Positions 9,791 through 18,584 of a DNA stretch of 64,000 nucleotides are shown piece after piece. The translations under genes and the position numbers were made by a program. Numbering within the stretch: position 1 is the first letter of the stretch; each line of letters opens with the position of its first letter. The notes beneath the pieces were generated by a model. That model did not search any database. It had not been told where the DNA came from and saw nothing but the letters and a program-made list of their open reading frames with translations. The DNA is from Natronorubrum aibiense (GTDB lineage Archaea > Halobacteriota > Halobacteria > Halobacteriales > Natrialbaceae), in assembly GCF_009392895.1 (NCBI RefSeq), contig NZ_CP045488.1:1-64000 (forward strand). Reading direction: 5' to 3'.

Positions 9791-10794
9791 GCGTCGGTGA
9801 GCGCCTCGAGGAGATGCTCCTCGAGGGGCTCTTTGGCCGCCTCGTTCTGGACGTTGAGCGCCGAACAGTCGACGAGTTCCTCGACGAGGTCGACGCCCGC
9901 GGTCGTGTTCGTCGTGATCCCCGCGACGAGGTCGGGCGAGTGGCCGAACGCCTCCTCGATCCCGACGACCGCGTAGGGATCGGACGCACAGAGCACGGTA
10001 AACGCGACGTGGTCCTCGAGCATGTCGACAACGGCTTCCCCGTTGTACGGCTCAAGCGGGCTGGCACCGACCTCGGCGACGATGACGTCCGCCTCCTGCA
10101 GTCGGGCGAAAACCGGTCGGACGGCCTCCCGGAAGGTGTCTTCGGGGACGACCGTCGTCGGCAGCCCCGCGTCGACGAAGTCGTAGATCGGGTCTGCGCC
10201 CGCGACCTCCATCGATAACACGTCGCCATAGGTTCCCGCACCCGTCAATTTGCAGGCGGCGACGTCGTACCCGTTTTCGACCAGTACGCGGGTGATCACC
10301 CGGCCGGTCATCGTCTTGCCGGCCGACATGCTCGTGCCGAGGACGAGGACGACCGGGGGTTCGGGCGTGGCCGATGTGGCCGTCAGACCGTAGTCGGACA
10401 TTCGGGCGACGTCGCCGTCGACGACGACGTGACCCTCGTATTCGACCTCGACCGGCGTCTGACTGAACGGTGAGGCCGAGGTAACTCGACCGAGAACGCC
10501 GCCCCCGGTCATAATATCCAGCAGTCCGGCGTCGTCGACGTCCTGCCAGCTGCCGACCAGTTCGCGGGTCGCGCGACGGGTTCCAAGCGCGCCGACGATC
10601 GTCTCACCCTCCATCAGTTCGACGCGTCTCCCCTGCGGGTTCTCGACTCTGACGCCAGGGTTGGGGCGTTGAGTCACCCGAGCGAACACGTAATCTCCCG
10701 TCCACCACTCCGACTTGGGCCGGGGTTCGACATCGTACGAGCGCTGCTCGAGATCGGCGATTCGCGTCACTGAGGTGTGAACGTCTGCGTGCAT
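9787..10794 (-). CDS. DUF1611-family P-loop protein (DgcN-like)
   Basis: A 335-aa protein of the DUF1611 family. An N-terminal beta-rich domain (about 1-135) is followed by a P-loop domain with LVLGTSMSAGKTMTGR near residue 152 and KLTGAGTYGDVLSMEVAGADPIYDFVDAGLPTTV after it. In marine proteobacteria and some haloarchaea a DUF1611 protein (DgcN) works with a dipeptide-epimerase-like DgcA to turn D-glutamate into L-glutamate through an N-acylated intermediate; no dgcA is visible here. It ends four bases into the rtcB 3' end and starts 10 bases after an M20 peptidase gene, so the two are probably cotranscribed. Function is inferred from family only. Confidence 0.75.
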   Translation of the reverse strand: MHADVHTSVTRIADLEQRSYDVEPRPKSEWWTGDYVFARVTQRPNPGVRVENPQGRRVELMEGETIVGALGTRRATRELVGSWQDVDDAGLLDIMTGGGVLGRVTSASPFSQTPVEVEYEGHVVVDGDVARMSDYGLTATSATPEPPVVLVLGTSMSAGKTMTGRVITRVLVENGYDVAACKLTGAGTYGDVLSMEVAGADPIYDFVDAGLPTTVVPEDTFREAVRPVFARLQEADVIVAEVGASPLEPYNGEAVVDMLEDHVAFTVLCASDPYAVVGIEEAFGHSPDLVAGITTNTTAGVDLVEELVDCSALNVQNEAAKEPLEEHLLEALTDA

Positions 10795-10803
10795 GAGTGA
10801 AAG

Positions 10804-11994
10804 CTAACGGTGTGGGTCGGTTGGAAGCGGTTCGTCGTACAGGCAGGCGGCGAGGAGCGCGACCCGCTCGGCGAGTGCATCGAGTTTCACGTACTCGTAG
10901 GTCTGGTGGGCTCCGTCGCCGACCGCACCGAACCCGTCGATCGTGGGGGCATGCTGGCTGGCGTCGTTCCCGTCGCTTGCACCACCCGAGCGCGTCCCTT
11001 CGAGCGTGAGTCCAAGTCGGTCCCCGAGCGTCTGGATCCGCTCCCAGAGCAGGCGATTCCCTGCCGTGGGTTCCATCGGCGGCCGTCCGAATCCGCCGTC
11101 GATCGTCAGTTTGGTTCCCGGCGTCGTCGCTTCGAGCGAGCGGATCTCCGCCGCGACGGCCTCGGCTGCGTCGTCGGTGGGGGCGCGGACGTCGACTTCG
11201 GCCCGTGCGTTCGGCGCGACGACGTTGGACCGAAGCCCCGCTTCCACCTGCCCGACGTTGACGGTGACGCCCGAATCGATGTCGGTGAGTTCGTGGAGTC
11301 GGTGAATGACAGTACCGAGTTCCTCCGTCGCACTGGCGCCTTCTTCGGGCTCGAGGCCGGCGTGGGCAGCCTTGCCCTCGATCGTGACTGTGAAGTGGCC
11401 GACAGCTTTCCGTGCAGTCTTGATCTTTCCCTCCGGGCCGCTGGCGGGCTCGAGCACGAATACCCGGTTCGCTTGCTTGGCGAGTTCGATGATCCGCGGT
11501 TTGGATTCGGGGCTGCCGATCTCTTCGTCGCTCGAGACGAGAACGTGAACCGGCAGCGACGACTCGAGCGAGAGGTCCTCGAGGGCCCGAAGCGCGAAGA
11601 CGGCCTGTGTCAGGCCGCCTTTCATATCGAGCGCGCCCGGCCCCTCGAGGACATCGTCCCGAATCTCGGGTGGGTCCTCCTCGACGGTCCCGAGCGGCCA
11701 GACGGTATCCGCGTGCCCGATCACGAGCTGGATCTCGTCGGCGTTATTGCGACCGGGTGACCAGGCCTCGAGCCGGCCGCCGGTTTCGTCACCCGGGATG
11801 CGCTCAGTCTCGAGCCCGAGCTCGTGGAAATCGCCCGCCAACCGATCGAAGAAGGCGTCGAACGTTTCTGGATTCTCCGTGGGCGTCTCCAGCTCGACAA
11901 GCTCGAGAAGAGACCGCTCTAGGTCCTCGCGATGGGCGTGGGCCCAGTCCAACAGTTGCTGTTCGACGGCGGATTCGTTTTCGGAAGCGGTCAT
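10804..11994 (-). CDS. M20-family metallopeptidase, carboxypeptidase G2-like
   Basis: A 396-aa zinc aminoacylase/carboxypeptidase. Motifs fit the CPG2 branch of M20: VIGHADTVWPLG (zinc His), GPGALDMKGG (bridging Asp), SSDEEIGSPES (catalytic and zinc Glu) and a late GDGAHQTYEY with the last zinc His. A dimerisation insert with VGHFTVTIEGKAAHAGLEPEEG lies near the middle. Relatives release C-terminal glutamate or cleave N-acyl amino acids. The flavin reductase upstream overlaps it by four bases and a DUF1611 gene follows closely, giving a three-gene unit. Substrate is not determined. Confidence 0.88.
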   Translation of the reverse strand: MTASENESAVEQQLLDWAHAHREDLERSLLELVELETPTENPETFDAFFDRLAGDFHELGLETERIPGDETGGRLEAWSPGRNNADEIQLVIGHADTVWPLGTVEEDPPEIRDDVLEGPGALDMKGGLTQAVFALRALEDLSLESSLPVHVLVSSDEEIGSPESKPRIIELAKQANRVFVLEPASGPEGKIKTARKAVGHFTVTIEGKAAHAGLEPEEGASATEELGTVIHRLHELTDIDSGVTVNVGQVEAGLRSNVVAPNARAEVDVRAPTDDAAEAVAAEIRSLEATTPGTKLTIDGGFGRPPMEPTAGNRLLWERIQTLGDRLGLTLEGTRSGGASDGNDASQHAPTIDGFGAVGDGAHQTYEYVKLDALAERVALLAACLYDEPLPTDPHR

Positions 11995-12596
11995 CGCTCG
12001 AACCCCTCCGGGAACGGGAACGCCTGACTCTCACTGATCGCAGCGAACCGGTCGGGATAGAGGTGCGCTAGCACCGGTGCCCGCTCGAGCAGCGTCTCGG
12101 GTTCGGCGTCGTCGCTGCGGTAGGCATCAGTGTGAACGTATTTGGCGACAACGGTGCCGGCGACGAGTTCGCCGTCGTCGAACTCGACGAATCGCTCGAG
12201 TTCGCATTCCAACACTCCGTACGCTCCAGCGACAGCAGGCGCGTCGACGGCGTCGGCATCGACCGTTTCGATTTCCGTAAGCGATGGTTTCGCCCCGTCT
12301 GAATCCCGGGGCGCTGCGGCGAGGCTGGCGTCGAGTATGTCATCGGGCCGAGGATAGCTGACGGTAAACACCCCCGTCCGTTCGACGTTCCCGTACGTCC
12401 CGTGTTCGGGCGTACAGACGAACCCGAACTGGTCCGACCAGCCCAGCGGCATCGCCATATGCTTCGGCGCCAGGTTCTCCGAGCCGTCTTCGTTACGTGT
12501 CCCGACAATCACCAGCGGAGCCGCCGTATACAGCGTCTCGAAAAACGACTGCTCCGGCTGCAGCGTGATGAGATCGGGATCAGTTGAGAGGGGCAT
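11991..12596 (-). CDS. Flavin reductase-like FMN-binding protein
   Basis: A 201-aa split-barrel protein of the flavin reductase-like family. The N-terminal LYTAAPLVIVGTRNEDGSENLAPKH and MPLGWSDQFGFVCTPEHGTYGNVERTG segments form the FMN-binding barrel in this family, and VAGTVVAKYVHTDAY is the last strand pair. It is the first gene of a minus-strand group with an M20 peptidase and a DUF1611 protein. Such proteins either reduce flavin with NAD(P)H or only bind FMN; the sequence does not settle which. Confidence 0.82.
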   Translation of the reverse strand: MPLSTDPDLITLQPEQSFFETLYTAAPLVIVGTRNEDGSENLAPKHMAMPLGWSDQFGFVCTPEHGTYGNVERTGVFTVSYPRPDDILDASLAAAPRDSDGAKPSLTEIETVDADAVDAPAVAGAYGVLECELERFVEFDDGELVAGTVVAKYVHTDAYRSDDAEPETLLERAPVLAHLYPDRFAAISESQAFPFPEGFER

Positions 12597-12611
12597 TTCG
12601 CTGTTCTATAT

Positions 12612-12627
12612 TGTTGCTCACACAACA
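12612..12627. promoter_or_regulatory. Inverted repeat upstream of the flavin reductase gene
   Basis: TGTTGctcacaCAACA, a 5-bp inverted repeat with a 6-base spacer, lies 16 bases before the flavin reductase ATG in AT-rich sequence where its promoter should be. Position fits an operator; no regulator is known, and short repeats like this occur by chance. Confidence 0.25.
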
Positions 12628-12750
12628 TACCGGTTTTGTCAGTTACAGACGAACGGGCAGTCACTCCGTTCGACGCCCGGTCGATGGTTCGAGTACCATC
12701 GGTCTCGATTTCGCTCGAAACTGCCGTCCAGCGGCATCGACCGCTCGCAG

Positions 12751-12969
12751 TCACTTCAGTCGGAACGGATTCTCGTCGTCTTCACCATCGCTGTCTTCGT
12801 CCTCGATTCCGTACGGTTTTCGTGCCGTGATCGTCACCGTCGCCTCAGGGGTATCCTCGTCGGCCCACGGGCTGTCGTAGGCCGAAATCTCGAGATCGGT
12901 GACGTCCCATCCCTCCGCTTCGATGAGTTCTACGAGGCGACGCTGGTCCTCGAGCATATCCTCGTCCAT
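12751..12969 (-). CDS. Small acidic conserved-looking protein
   Basis: A 72-aa protein of unknown function that starts MDEDMLEDQRRLVELIEAEGWDVTDLEIS and ends in an acidic tail (EDEDSDGEDDENPFRLK). The pattern of helix-strand-strand with halophilic composition supports a real gene. I choose the ATG at 12969; an in-frame start at 13086 would add 39 residues of basic, less halophile-like sequence and run into the moaA promoter. It lies between the flavin reductase promoter and moaA, divergent from the latter. Confidence 0.6.
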   Translation of the reverse strand: MDEDMLEDQRRLVELIEAEGWDVTDLEISAYDSPWADEDTPEATVTITARKPYGIEDEDSDGEDDENPFRLK

Positions 12970-13130
12970 ACACTCCCGTTCGTGGTAATTCCGGGTAGGT
13001 CTTCCGCTGTGCTTGAGGGTGATCAGCTCGTGACGGATCGCCAGAGCGTGTCGGGTCGGAAACCGAAATCGGTTACGAATGCCCAAAATTACCCGGGGTG
13101 TTTAAGCGGATCCGACTGCTACTGGGTGGC

Positions 13131-14120
13131 ATGCTCGCCGACGATTTCGGGCGCGAGGTAACCGGGGTCAGGGTTTCACTTACCGACCGGTGCAATTTCG
13201 ACTGCGTCTACTGTCACAACGAGGGGTTAGGGGATACTCGCGGACCGATGGATCCACAGGACGACGAGATGTCGACCGACGACGTCGTTCGGTTTCTCGA
13301 GGTCGCAGCCGAGTTCGACGTCGACTCGGTCAAGTTCACCGGCGGCGAGCCGATGCTGCGCCAGGACTTAGAGGAGATCATCGAGCGAACGCCCGACCAG
13401 ATGGAAGTCTCGTTGACGACCAACGGCACGTTCCTGCCCGGCCGGGCCGAGGCACTCGTAGATGCTGGCCTCGAACGGGTCAACGTCTCGCAGGACGCCC
13501 TCGATCCGAAAGACTTCGCCGAAATTACGAAAAGCGGCGCGTACGAGAAAGTCATCGAGGGCGTCGAGGCGGCGCTCGAGGCCGGACTCGATCCGGTCAA
13601 ACTCAACATGGTCGTCTTCGAGCACACGGCAGGCTACGTCCCGCAGATGGTCGACCACGTCGCCGAAAACGAAGGGATGCAGTTACAGCTGATCGAGTAC
13701 ATGCCAGAGCTGACGGGCAAGCCCGAATGGAACGTCGACATCGGGCGCGTTCACGACTGGCTGGCCGAGCAGGCCGACGAGATCGAACACCGCGAGATGC
13801 ACGACCGAAAACGGTACTGGGTCAGCAGCGACAACGGCGACGGACGGGGCATGGTCGAAATCGTCGACCCCGTCGAAAATCCGACGTTCTGTGCGAACTG
13901 TCACCGCGTTCGGGTGACCCATCAGGGGTATCTAAAGGGCTGTCTCAACCGCAACGACGACCTCAAACCGATGGGCGAGATGACCAAACCCGAGATCCGC
14001 GAGGCGTTTCGGGAAGTCGTCGCCAACCGCGTCCCCTACTACGGCGAGTACATGATCCGAAACGGCGACGGCGAGTGGGAGATCAACGACGAGTACATCG
14101 AGACCTACGCCGAGATCTGA
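13131..14120 (+). CDS. moaA: GTP 3',8-cyclase MoaA
   Basis: A 329-aa radical SAM enzyme that converts GTP to 3',8-cyclo-GTP, the first step of molybdopterin synthesis. The N-terminal cluster motif is CNFDCVYC at residues 21-28, followed by FTGGEP. The second [4Fe-4S] site, specific to MoaA, is visible near the C terminus as FCANC then CLNRNDD. The ATG at 13131 gives the normal N terminus; a TTTAAG box at 13110-13115 suggests a transcript start close to this ATG. The usual C-terminal double glycine of bacterial MoaA is absent. No other moa gene is in the window. Confidence 0.95.
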   Translation: MLADDFGREVTGVRVSLTDRCNFDCVYCHNEGLGDTRGPMDPQDDEMSTDDVVRFLEVAAEFDVDSVKFTGGEPMLRQDLEEIIERTPDQMEVSLTTNGTFLPGRAEALVDAGLERVNVSQDALDPKDFAEITKSGAYEKVIEGVEAALEAGLDPVKLNMVVFEHTAGYVPQMVDHVAENEGMQLQLIEYMPELTGKPEWNVDIGRVHDWLAEQADEIEHREMHDRKRYWVSSDNGDGRGMVEIVDPVENPTFCANCHRVRVTHQGYLKGCLNRNDDLKPMGEMTKPEIREAFREVVANRVPYYGEYMIRNGDGEWEINDEYIETYAEI

Positions 14121-14214
14121 ATTTTTCGGCCAGTTGGTGCACTCGAGACTCAGTAAGCGACGGCCGAACGTACTCGAGTGTGAACCGGTGCCGTCGCGAC
14201 GGTCATTCGTTGCG

Positions 14215-14220
14215 CTTAAG
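14215..14220 (+). promoter_or_regulatory. TATA box upstream of tRNA-Ser
   Basis: CTTAAG in a GCGCTTAAGTACC context, about 85 bases before tRNA-Ser(GCT). It is the likely TATA box for the tRNA and possibly the S13 operon behind it. Confidence 0.4.
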
Positions 14221-14301
14221 TACCCGTCGCGGGTAGGTTCGGGTGCAATACGTGCAGGGGAGCGATCCCCGAGTCCGAGAGGGCGATGATAGAGACACGG
14301 T

Positions 14302-14384
14302 GTTGTGGTAGCCAAGCGGCCCAAGGCGCATGGTTGCTAACCATGTGGCGTCAAGCCTCCGGGGTTCGAATCCCCGCCACAACG
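14302..14384 (+). tRNA. tRNA-Ser(GCT)
   Basis: An 83-base class II tRNA. The 7-bp acceptor GTTGTGG pairs with CCACAAC, the anticodon arm is CATGG-TTGCTAA-CCATG with anticodon GCT (reads AGC/AGU), a long variable arm follows, and the T loop is GGTTCGAATCC. No CCA is encoded. It sits 74 bases before rps13. Confidence 0.96.
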
Positions 14385-14457
14385 TCGGATTCACTTGGCT
14401 GACTTTTCCGTCAGTCCAATTTGCAACGCGCGCACACCAGACACAGATACACGACAC

Positions 14458-14976
14458 ATGAGCGAGGAAGAACCTCAAGATCAACAAGACGACGAAGACC
14501 TTCAGTACTTCGTCCGCATCGGGCAAACCGACCTCGATGGGACGAAGACTGTCGAGCGCTCGCTCTCGGAGATGAACGGGATCGGTCGACGAACCGCCCG
14601 ACTCATCGCCGACGAAGCGGGTGTCGACCGAACAGCGACGTTCGGTCGACTCGACGACGACGTCATCGACAACGTCGTCGACATCGTAGAGAACTACGCT
14701 GGGAACGTTCCTGACTGGCTCAACAACCGTCAGTCGGACTTTTACTCCGGGGAGACGACCCACGAGATCGGTAACGATCTCCAGCTCACCCGCCAGCACG
14801 ACATCAACCGGATGAAGATGATCGACTCCTACAAAGGCGTCCGCCACAAGCGCGGCCAGAAGGTTCGCGGCCAGCGAACCAAGTCCACCGGTCGTACGGA
14901 GGGCACCATCGGAGTCAACGTCGAAGAAATCCGCGAAGAACAGGCCGAAGGCGGCGAAGAGGGTGAGGGCGAATAA
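14458..14976 (+). CDS. rps13: 30S ribosomal protein S13
   Basis: A 172-aa small-subunit head protein, longer than bacterial S13 as in other archaea. [33 protein letters not shown] is the start of the conserved helix-two-turn-helix core, and [22 protein letters not shown] is the basic C-terminal rRNA-binding tail followed by an acidic halophilic end. I use the ATG at 14458; earlier in-frame codons read into the leader behind tRNA-Ser. It is the first gene of S13-S4-S11-RpoD; its stop overlaps the S4 ATG by one base. Confidence 0.97.
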   Translation: MSEEEPQDQQDDEDLQYFVRIGQTDLDGTKTVERSLSEMNGIGRRTARLIADEAGVDRTATFGRLDDDVIDNVVDIVENYAGNVPDWLNNRQSDFYSGETTHEIGNDLQLTRQHDINRMKMIDSYKGVRHKRGQKVRGQRTKSTGRTEGTIGVNVEEIREEQAEGGEEGEGE

Positions 14977-15497
14977 TGCCACTCGGCACCGACACCAAAC
15001 AGTACGAGACGCCGAATCACCCGTATCAGGGTGAGCGCATCGCCTCCGAACACTCCCTGCTCGACCGCTACGGGCTGTCGAACAAAGAAGAACTCTGGCG
15101 AGCGCAGTCCGAGCTTCGCTCCTACCGGCGCGAGGCTCGTGACCTGCTCGGTCAGGCCCAAGACGACGAGGCCGTCATCCGCCGCTCCGAGGAGTTCCTC
15201 GGTCGGCTCAAGCGCGTCGGCATCCTGAACGAAAGCGACGAACTCGGCGACGTGCTGAGCCTCGAGATCGAAGACGTTCTCGAGCGTCGTCTCCAGACGG
15301 TCGCCTACCGCAAGGGGCTTGCGAACACACCCCAGCAGGCTCGACAGTTCATCATCCACGGGCACGTCGTGGTCGGCGAACAGCGCCACTGCATCCCATC
15401 GTACGTCGTCGACGTCGACGAGGAGGACCTCGTCGCGTTCGACGAGAACAGCCCACTCGCAGACGAACTCCACCCGGAACGAGCGGAGGGTCAATAA
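14976..15497 (+). CDS. rps4: 30S ribosomal protein S4
   Basis: A 173-aa primary 16S rRNA-binding protein of the archaeal S4 type. The N terminus ([28 protein letters not shown]) and the S4 RNA-binding domain ([33 protein letters not shown]) are both complete. Translationally coupled to S13 by the TAATG junction and followed within two bases by rps11. Confidence 0.97.
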   Translation: MPLGTDTKQYETPNHPYQGERIASEHSLLDRYGLSNKEELWRAQSELRSYRREARDLLGQAQDDEAVIRRSEEFLGRLKRVGILNESDELGDVLSLEIEDVLERRLQTVAYRKGLANTPQQARQFIIHGHVVVGEQRHCIPSYVVDVDEEDLVAFDENSPLADELHPERAEGQ

Positions 15498-15498
15498 C

Positions 15499-15888
15499 AT
15501 GAGTCAAGACGACGAGAAATGGGGCGTTGCCCACGTACACGCATCGTTCAACAACACCGTCATGACCGTGACTGACCTCACGGGCGCGGAGACGATCGCC
15601 AAATCCTCCGGTGGGACGGCGGTCAAACAGAACCGCGACGAGGCATCGCCGTACGCGGCCATGCAGATGGCCGAGTCCATCGCCGAAGAGGTCAAAGCAG
15701 CCGGTATCACGGGCCTGCACGTTCGCGTCCGCGGCCCAGGTGGCAACCTTCAGAAGTCCCCTGGCCCAGGCGCACAGGCAACGATCCGCGCACTCGCCCG
15801 CTCGGGCATCGAGATCGGGCGCATCGAAGACGTGACGCCGATCCCGCACGACGGATCGCGCGCACCGAAAGGCAAGGGCGGCTACTAG
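15499..15888 (+). CDS. rps11: 30S ribosomal protein S11
   Basis: A 129-aa platform protein. [20 protein letters not shown] and the glycine-rich [28 protein letters not shown] segment are diagnostic, and the C terminus [16 protein letters not shown] is intact. The ATG at 15499 follows the S4 stop by one base; the longer upstream in-frame reading overlaps rps4 and is rejected. Confidence 0.98.
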   Translation: MSQDDEKWGVAHVHASFNNTVMTVTDLTGAETIAKSSGGTAVKQNRDEASPYAAMQMAESIAEEVKAAGITGLHVRVRGPGGNLQKSPGPGAQATIRALARSGIEIGRIEDVTPIPHDGSRAPKGKGGY

Positions 15889-15892
15889 ATCC

Positions 15893-16642
15893 ATGACACA
15901 AGACTACGACGTCGAGTTCGTCGAACACGGGGAACGGAACGCACAGTTCCTCGTCCGCGGTGTCACACCCGCGTTCGCCAACGGGCTTCGTCGCGCGATG
16001 CTCGCCGACGTCCCGACGTTGGCCATCGATACCGTCCGGTTCATCGAGAACTCGTCGGTCATGTTCGACGAGCAACTCGCACTCCGGCTCGGGCTCGTCC
16101 CGCTGACGACCCCACCCGAAGCCGAGTTCGCCGAGGACGACACCGTCACACTCTCGATCGACGTCGAAGGACCAGCCACCGCCTACTCGGGCGATCTCGT
16201 CTCGAGCGACGACCTCGTGCAACCCGCAGACGAGAAGATTCCGATCATCGACCTCAAGGACAACCAGCGCCTCGAGGCCGAGGCTGACGCCGTCTTCAAC
16301 CGCGGCAAGAATCACGCGAAACATCAGGGAGCCGTCTCCGCCGGGTATCGACACCTCCAGCGCGTGAAGGTCGTCGACGACCTGCCGGAGTTCGAAGAGC
16401 AGGAGTCCCAGATCGTCCGCGGTGTCATCGAAGTAGACGGTGAACTGATCCAGACGAGCGAGTTCGACCACGATCTGTCGAACCGCTACCCTGGAAAGCA
16501 AGTCGAGGTCGAAGACGTGCCGAACGCGTTCGTCTTCAACATCGAAACGGACGGCTCGTTCCCGGTCGACGAACTGGTCACGCGAGCCGCCGACTCGATC
16601 GAAGCACGCGCGGCCGAGCTCGAAAACGCAGTACAGCTATAG
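15893..16642 (+). CDS. rpoD: RNA polymerase subunit D (Rpo3)
   Basis: A 249-aa archaeal homologue of the alpha N-terminal domain/Rpb3, which pairs with subunit L to start polymerase assembly. [30 protein letters not shown] is the core dimerisation motif. The inserted domain (about 150-210) has no cysteine at all, so this D subunit cannot carry the iron-sulphur clusters seen in some archaeal D proteins. Last gene of the S13 operon, four bases after rps11. Confidence 0.96.
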   Translation: MTQDYDVEFVEHGERNAQFLVRGVTPAFANGLRRAMLADVPTLAIDTVRFIENSSVMFDEQLALRLGLVPLTTPPEAEFAEDDTVTLSIDVEGPATAYSGDLVSSDDLVQPADEKIPIIDLKDNQRLEAEADAVFNRGKNHAKHQGAVSAGYRHLQRVKVVDDLPEFEEQESQIVRGVIEVDGELIQTSEFDHDLSNRYPGKQVEVEDVPNAFVFNIETDGSFPVDELVTRAADSIEARAAELENAVQL

Positions 16643-16730
16643 ACAATGATCCGATGCCCCAACTCCCGACACTACGAGGCCGCTGCCGGCGCCGTGAGCG
16701 ACGAGACCGGCATGCGTTCGCGACTTGGAA

Positions 16731-16746
16731 TCGAAAGGGGTTTTAC
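16731..16746 (+). promoter_or_regulatory. BRE and TATA box for tRNA-Leu
   Basis: TCGAAA (16731-16736) followed by GGTTTTAC gives a BRE-TATA pair about 27 bases before the predicted 5' end of tRNA-Leu. It would also restart transcription for the L18e operon. Confidence 0.55.
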
Positions 16747-16772
16747 GGGGCAACGGATAGACAGAAGTGCGA

Positions 16773-16857
16773 GCAGGGATAGCCAAGTCAGGCCAACGGC
16801 GCAGCGTTCAGGGCGCTGTCTCGTAGGAGTCCGCAGGTTCAAATCCTGCTCCCTGCA
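16773..16857 (+). tRNA. tRNA-Leu(CAG)
   Basis: An 85-base class II tRNA. Acceptor GCAGGGA pairs with TCCCTGC, the anticodon arm is CAGCG-TTCAGGG-CGCTG with anticodon CAG (reads CUG), the T arm is GCAGGTTCAAATCCTGC, and the discriminator is A. No CCA is encoded. It lies between rpoD and rpl18e. Confidence 0.96.
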
Positions 16858-17004
16858 TCCACTTCTACACCGTCGATCGACGCTCAGTCGCGGTTCGGTC
16901 ACGACTGGCCGAGTGGCGACCCGACTCGTTCGACACACAACCGATTCCACGATCGGTGAGACGCTTCCTCGTCTCCCCGATACGACCGACTTTGGAGGAA
17001 ACCA

Positions 17005-17358
17005 ATGAGTAGCAAGACTAATCCGAGGCTCAACGATCTTATCGCCGAGCTCAAGTCGACGTCCCGCGAGACGGACGCCGACGTCTGGCGAGACGTTGCG
17101 GACCGACTCGAAAAGCCCCGGCGCACCCACGCAGAGGTGAACCTGGGCCGCATCGAGCGATACGCACGCGAAGAAGAGACTGTCGTCGTTCCCGGCAAAG
17201 TGCTGGGCTCCGGCGCCTTACAGAAAAACGTCACCGTCGCAGCCGTCGACTTCTCCTCGTCCGCCGAGACGAAGATCGACGCCGTCGGTGACACGGTACC
17301 GCTCGAGCAGGTGCTCGAAGAGAACCCACAGGGATCCAACGTACGGGTGATTCGATGA
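17005..17358 (+). CDS. rpl18e: 50S ribosomal protein L18e
   Basis: A 117-aa archaeal/eukaryotic large-subunit protein related to bacterial L15. [42 protein letters not shown] opens the family, and [24 protein letters not shown] is the conserved core. First protein gene of L18e-L13-S9-RpoN-RpoK-eno-S2; its stop overlaps the rpl13 ATG by four bases. Confidence 0.97.
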   Translation: MSSKTNPRLNDLIAELKSTSRETDADVWRDVADRLEKPRRTHAEVNLGRIERYAREEETVVVPGKVLGSGALQKNVTVAAVDFSSSAETKIDAVGDTVPLEQVLEENPQGSNVRVIR

Positions 17359-17804
17359 GTATCGCAGAGTTCGATGCGGACGTCGTCGTCGACGCCCGTG
17401 ACTGTATCCTTGGTCGCGTCGCCAGCGAAGTGTCCCAGCGCGCCCTCGACGGCGAGCGTGTCGCCATCGTCAACGCCGAAGACGCCGTCATCACCGGCGA
17501 TAAAGAGGACATCTTCGAGACCTACCGCACGCGCATCCAGCTCGGCTCCGACAGCGGGCCGTACTACCCACGCCGACCCGACACGATCTTCAAGCGCTCC
17601 GTCCGTGGGATGTTGCCCTACAAGAAGCCGCGTGGCCGCGAAGCGTTCTCGAACGTTCGTGTCTACCTTGGCAACCCGTACGAGGACGACGACGACCGCG
17701 AGGCCGAGATCCTCGAGGGAACGTCGCTGGATCGACTTTCGAACATCCGCTTCGTCCACCTGGGCGAAGTTTCCGAACAACTCGGTGCTAACGTCACATG
17801 GTAA
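17355..17804 (+). CDS. rpl13: 50S ribosomal protein L13
   Basis: A 149-aa protein that binds early to 23S r[41 protein letters not shown] is the diagnostic N-terminal half, and [20 protein letters not shown] the conserved middle. It overlaps rpl18e by four bases and rps9 by seven, typical of a tightly packed operon. Confidence 0.97.
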   Translation: MSIAEFDADVVVDARDCILGRVASEVSQRALDGERVAIVNAEDAVITGDKEDIFETYRTRIQLGSDSGPYYPRRPDTIFKRSVRGMLPYKKPRGREAFSNVRVYLGNPYEDDDDREAEILEGTSLDRLSNIRFVHLGEVSEQLGANVTW

Positions 17805-18196
17805 CGAATACGAGTGGAAAGAAAAAGACCGCCGTCGCTCGAGCGACCGTTCGCGAAGGCGAGGGTCGCGTTCGAATCAACTCCAAGCCAGTCGAACTGG
17901 TCGAACCGGAGATGTCCCGGCTCAAGATGCTCGAGCCGTTCCGCATCGCCGGTGAGGACCTCCGCAGCGACATGGACGTCGACGTTCGTGTCGAGGGTGG
18001 CGGAATCAGCGGTCAGGCAGACGCCGTCCGCACGGCCATCGCACGCGGGATCGTTCAGCACTCGAACGACGCCGAACTCCGTGACGCGTTCATGGAGTTC
18101 GACCGTTCGCTGCTGGTCAACGACGTTCGACAGTCCGAACCGAAGAAGTGGGGCGGCCCGGGCGCTCGGGCACGCTACCAGAAGTCCTACCGCTAA
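17798..18196 (+). CDS. rps9: 30S ribosomal protein S9
   Basis: A 132-aa protein that reaches the decoding centre. [28 protein letters not shown] opens the fold, [20 protein letters not shown] is the conserved glycine-rich segment, and it ends in the basic [11 protein letters not shown] tail that contacts P-site tRNA. Start ATG overlaps rpl13. Confidence 0.97.
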   Translation: MVTNTSGKKKTAVARATVREGEGRVRINSKPVELVEPEMSRLKMLEPFRIAGEDLRSDMDVDVRVEGGGISGQADAVRTAIARGIVQHSNDAELRDAFMEFDRSLLVNDVRQSEPKKWGGPGARARYQKSYR

Positions 18197-18208
18197 GGTG
18201 ATTCAATC

Positions 18209-18403
18209 ATGATGGTACCGGTCCGGTGTTTCAGCTGTGGGACTGTCGTCGGCGAGCACTGGGAGGAGTTCGACGAGCGCGCAAACGAAGGCGACGAGGA
18301 CCCGCAAAAAGTCCTCGACGAGCTCGGTGTCGACCGCTACTGCTGTCGGCGCATGCTCGTCAGTCACACTGACCTCGTCGACGTCGTCTCGCCATACCAG
18401 TAA
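18209..18403 (+). CDS. rpoN: RNA polymerase subunit N (Rpo10)
   Basis: A 64-aa zinc-binding polymerase subunit (Rpb10 homologue) that anchors the D-L platform. VRCFSCG near the N terminus and YCCRRM supply the CxxC and CC zinc ligands. The gene starts with two consecutive ATG codons; either works. Same operon as rps9, 12 bases after it. Confidence 0.97.
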   Translation: MMVPVRCFSCGTVVGEHWEEFDERANEGDEDPQKVLDELGVDRYCCRRMLVSHTDLVDVVSPYQ

Positions 18404-18404
18404 T

Positions 18405-18584
18405 ATGCAACAGGAACGTCACAACCGCTACGAGAAAGCACGCATCCTCGGTGCGCGAGCGCTGCAGGTGTCGTACGGTGCGCCGGTGTTGGTCGAGACG
18501 GAGCAGACCGAACCGATCCTCATCGCCGCCGAAGAGTACGACGCCGGGGTGTTACCGTTCACCGTCAAACGAGGTAGCCAATGA
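18405..18584 (+). CDS. rpoK: RNA polymerase subunit K (Rpo6)
   Basis: A 59-aa Rpb6/omega homologue that stabilises the polymerase clamp. [24 protein letters not shown] is the conserved core and ITVKRG-like FTVKRGSQ the end. The ATG at 18405 follows the rpoN stop by one base, and the stop overlaps the enolase ATG by four. Confidence 0.96.
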   Translation: MQQERHNRYEKARILGARALQVSYGAPVLVETEQTEPILIAAEEYDAGVLPFTVKRGSQ

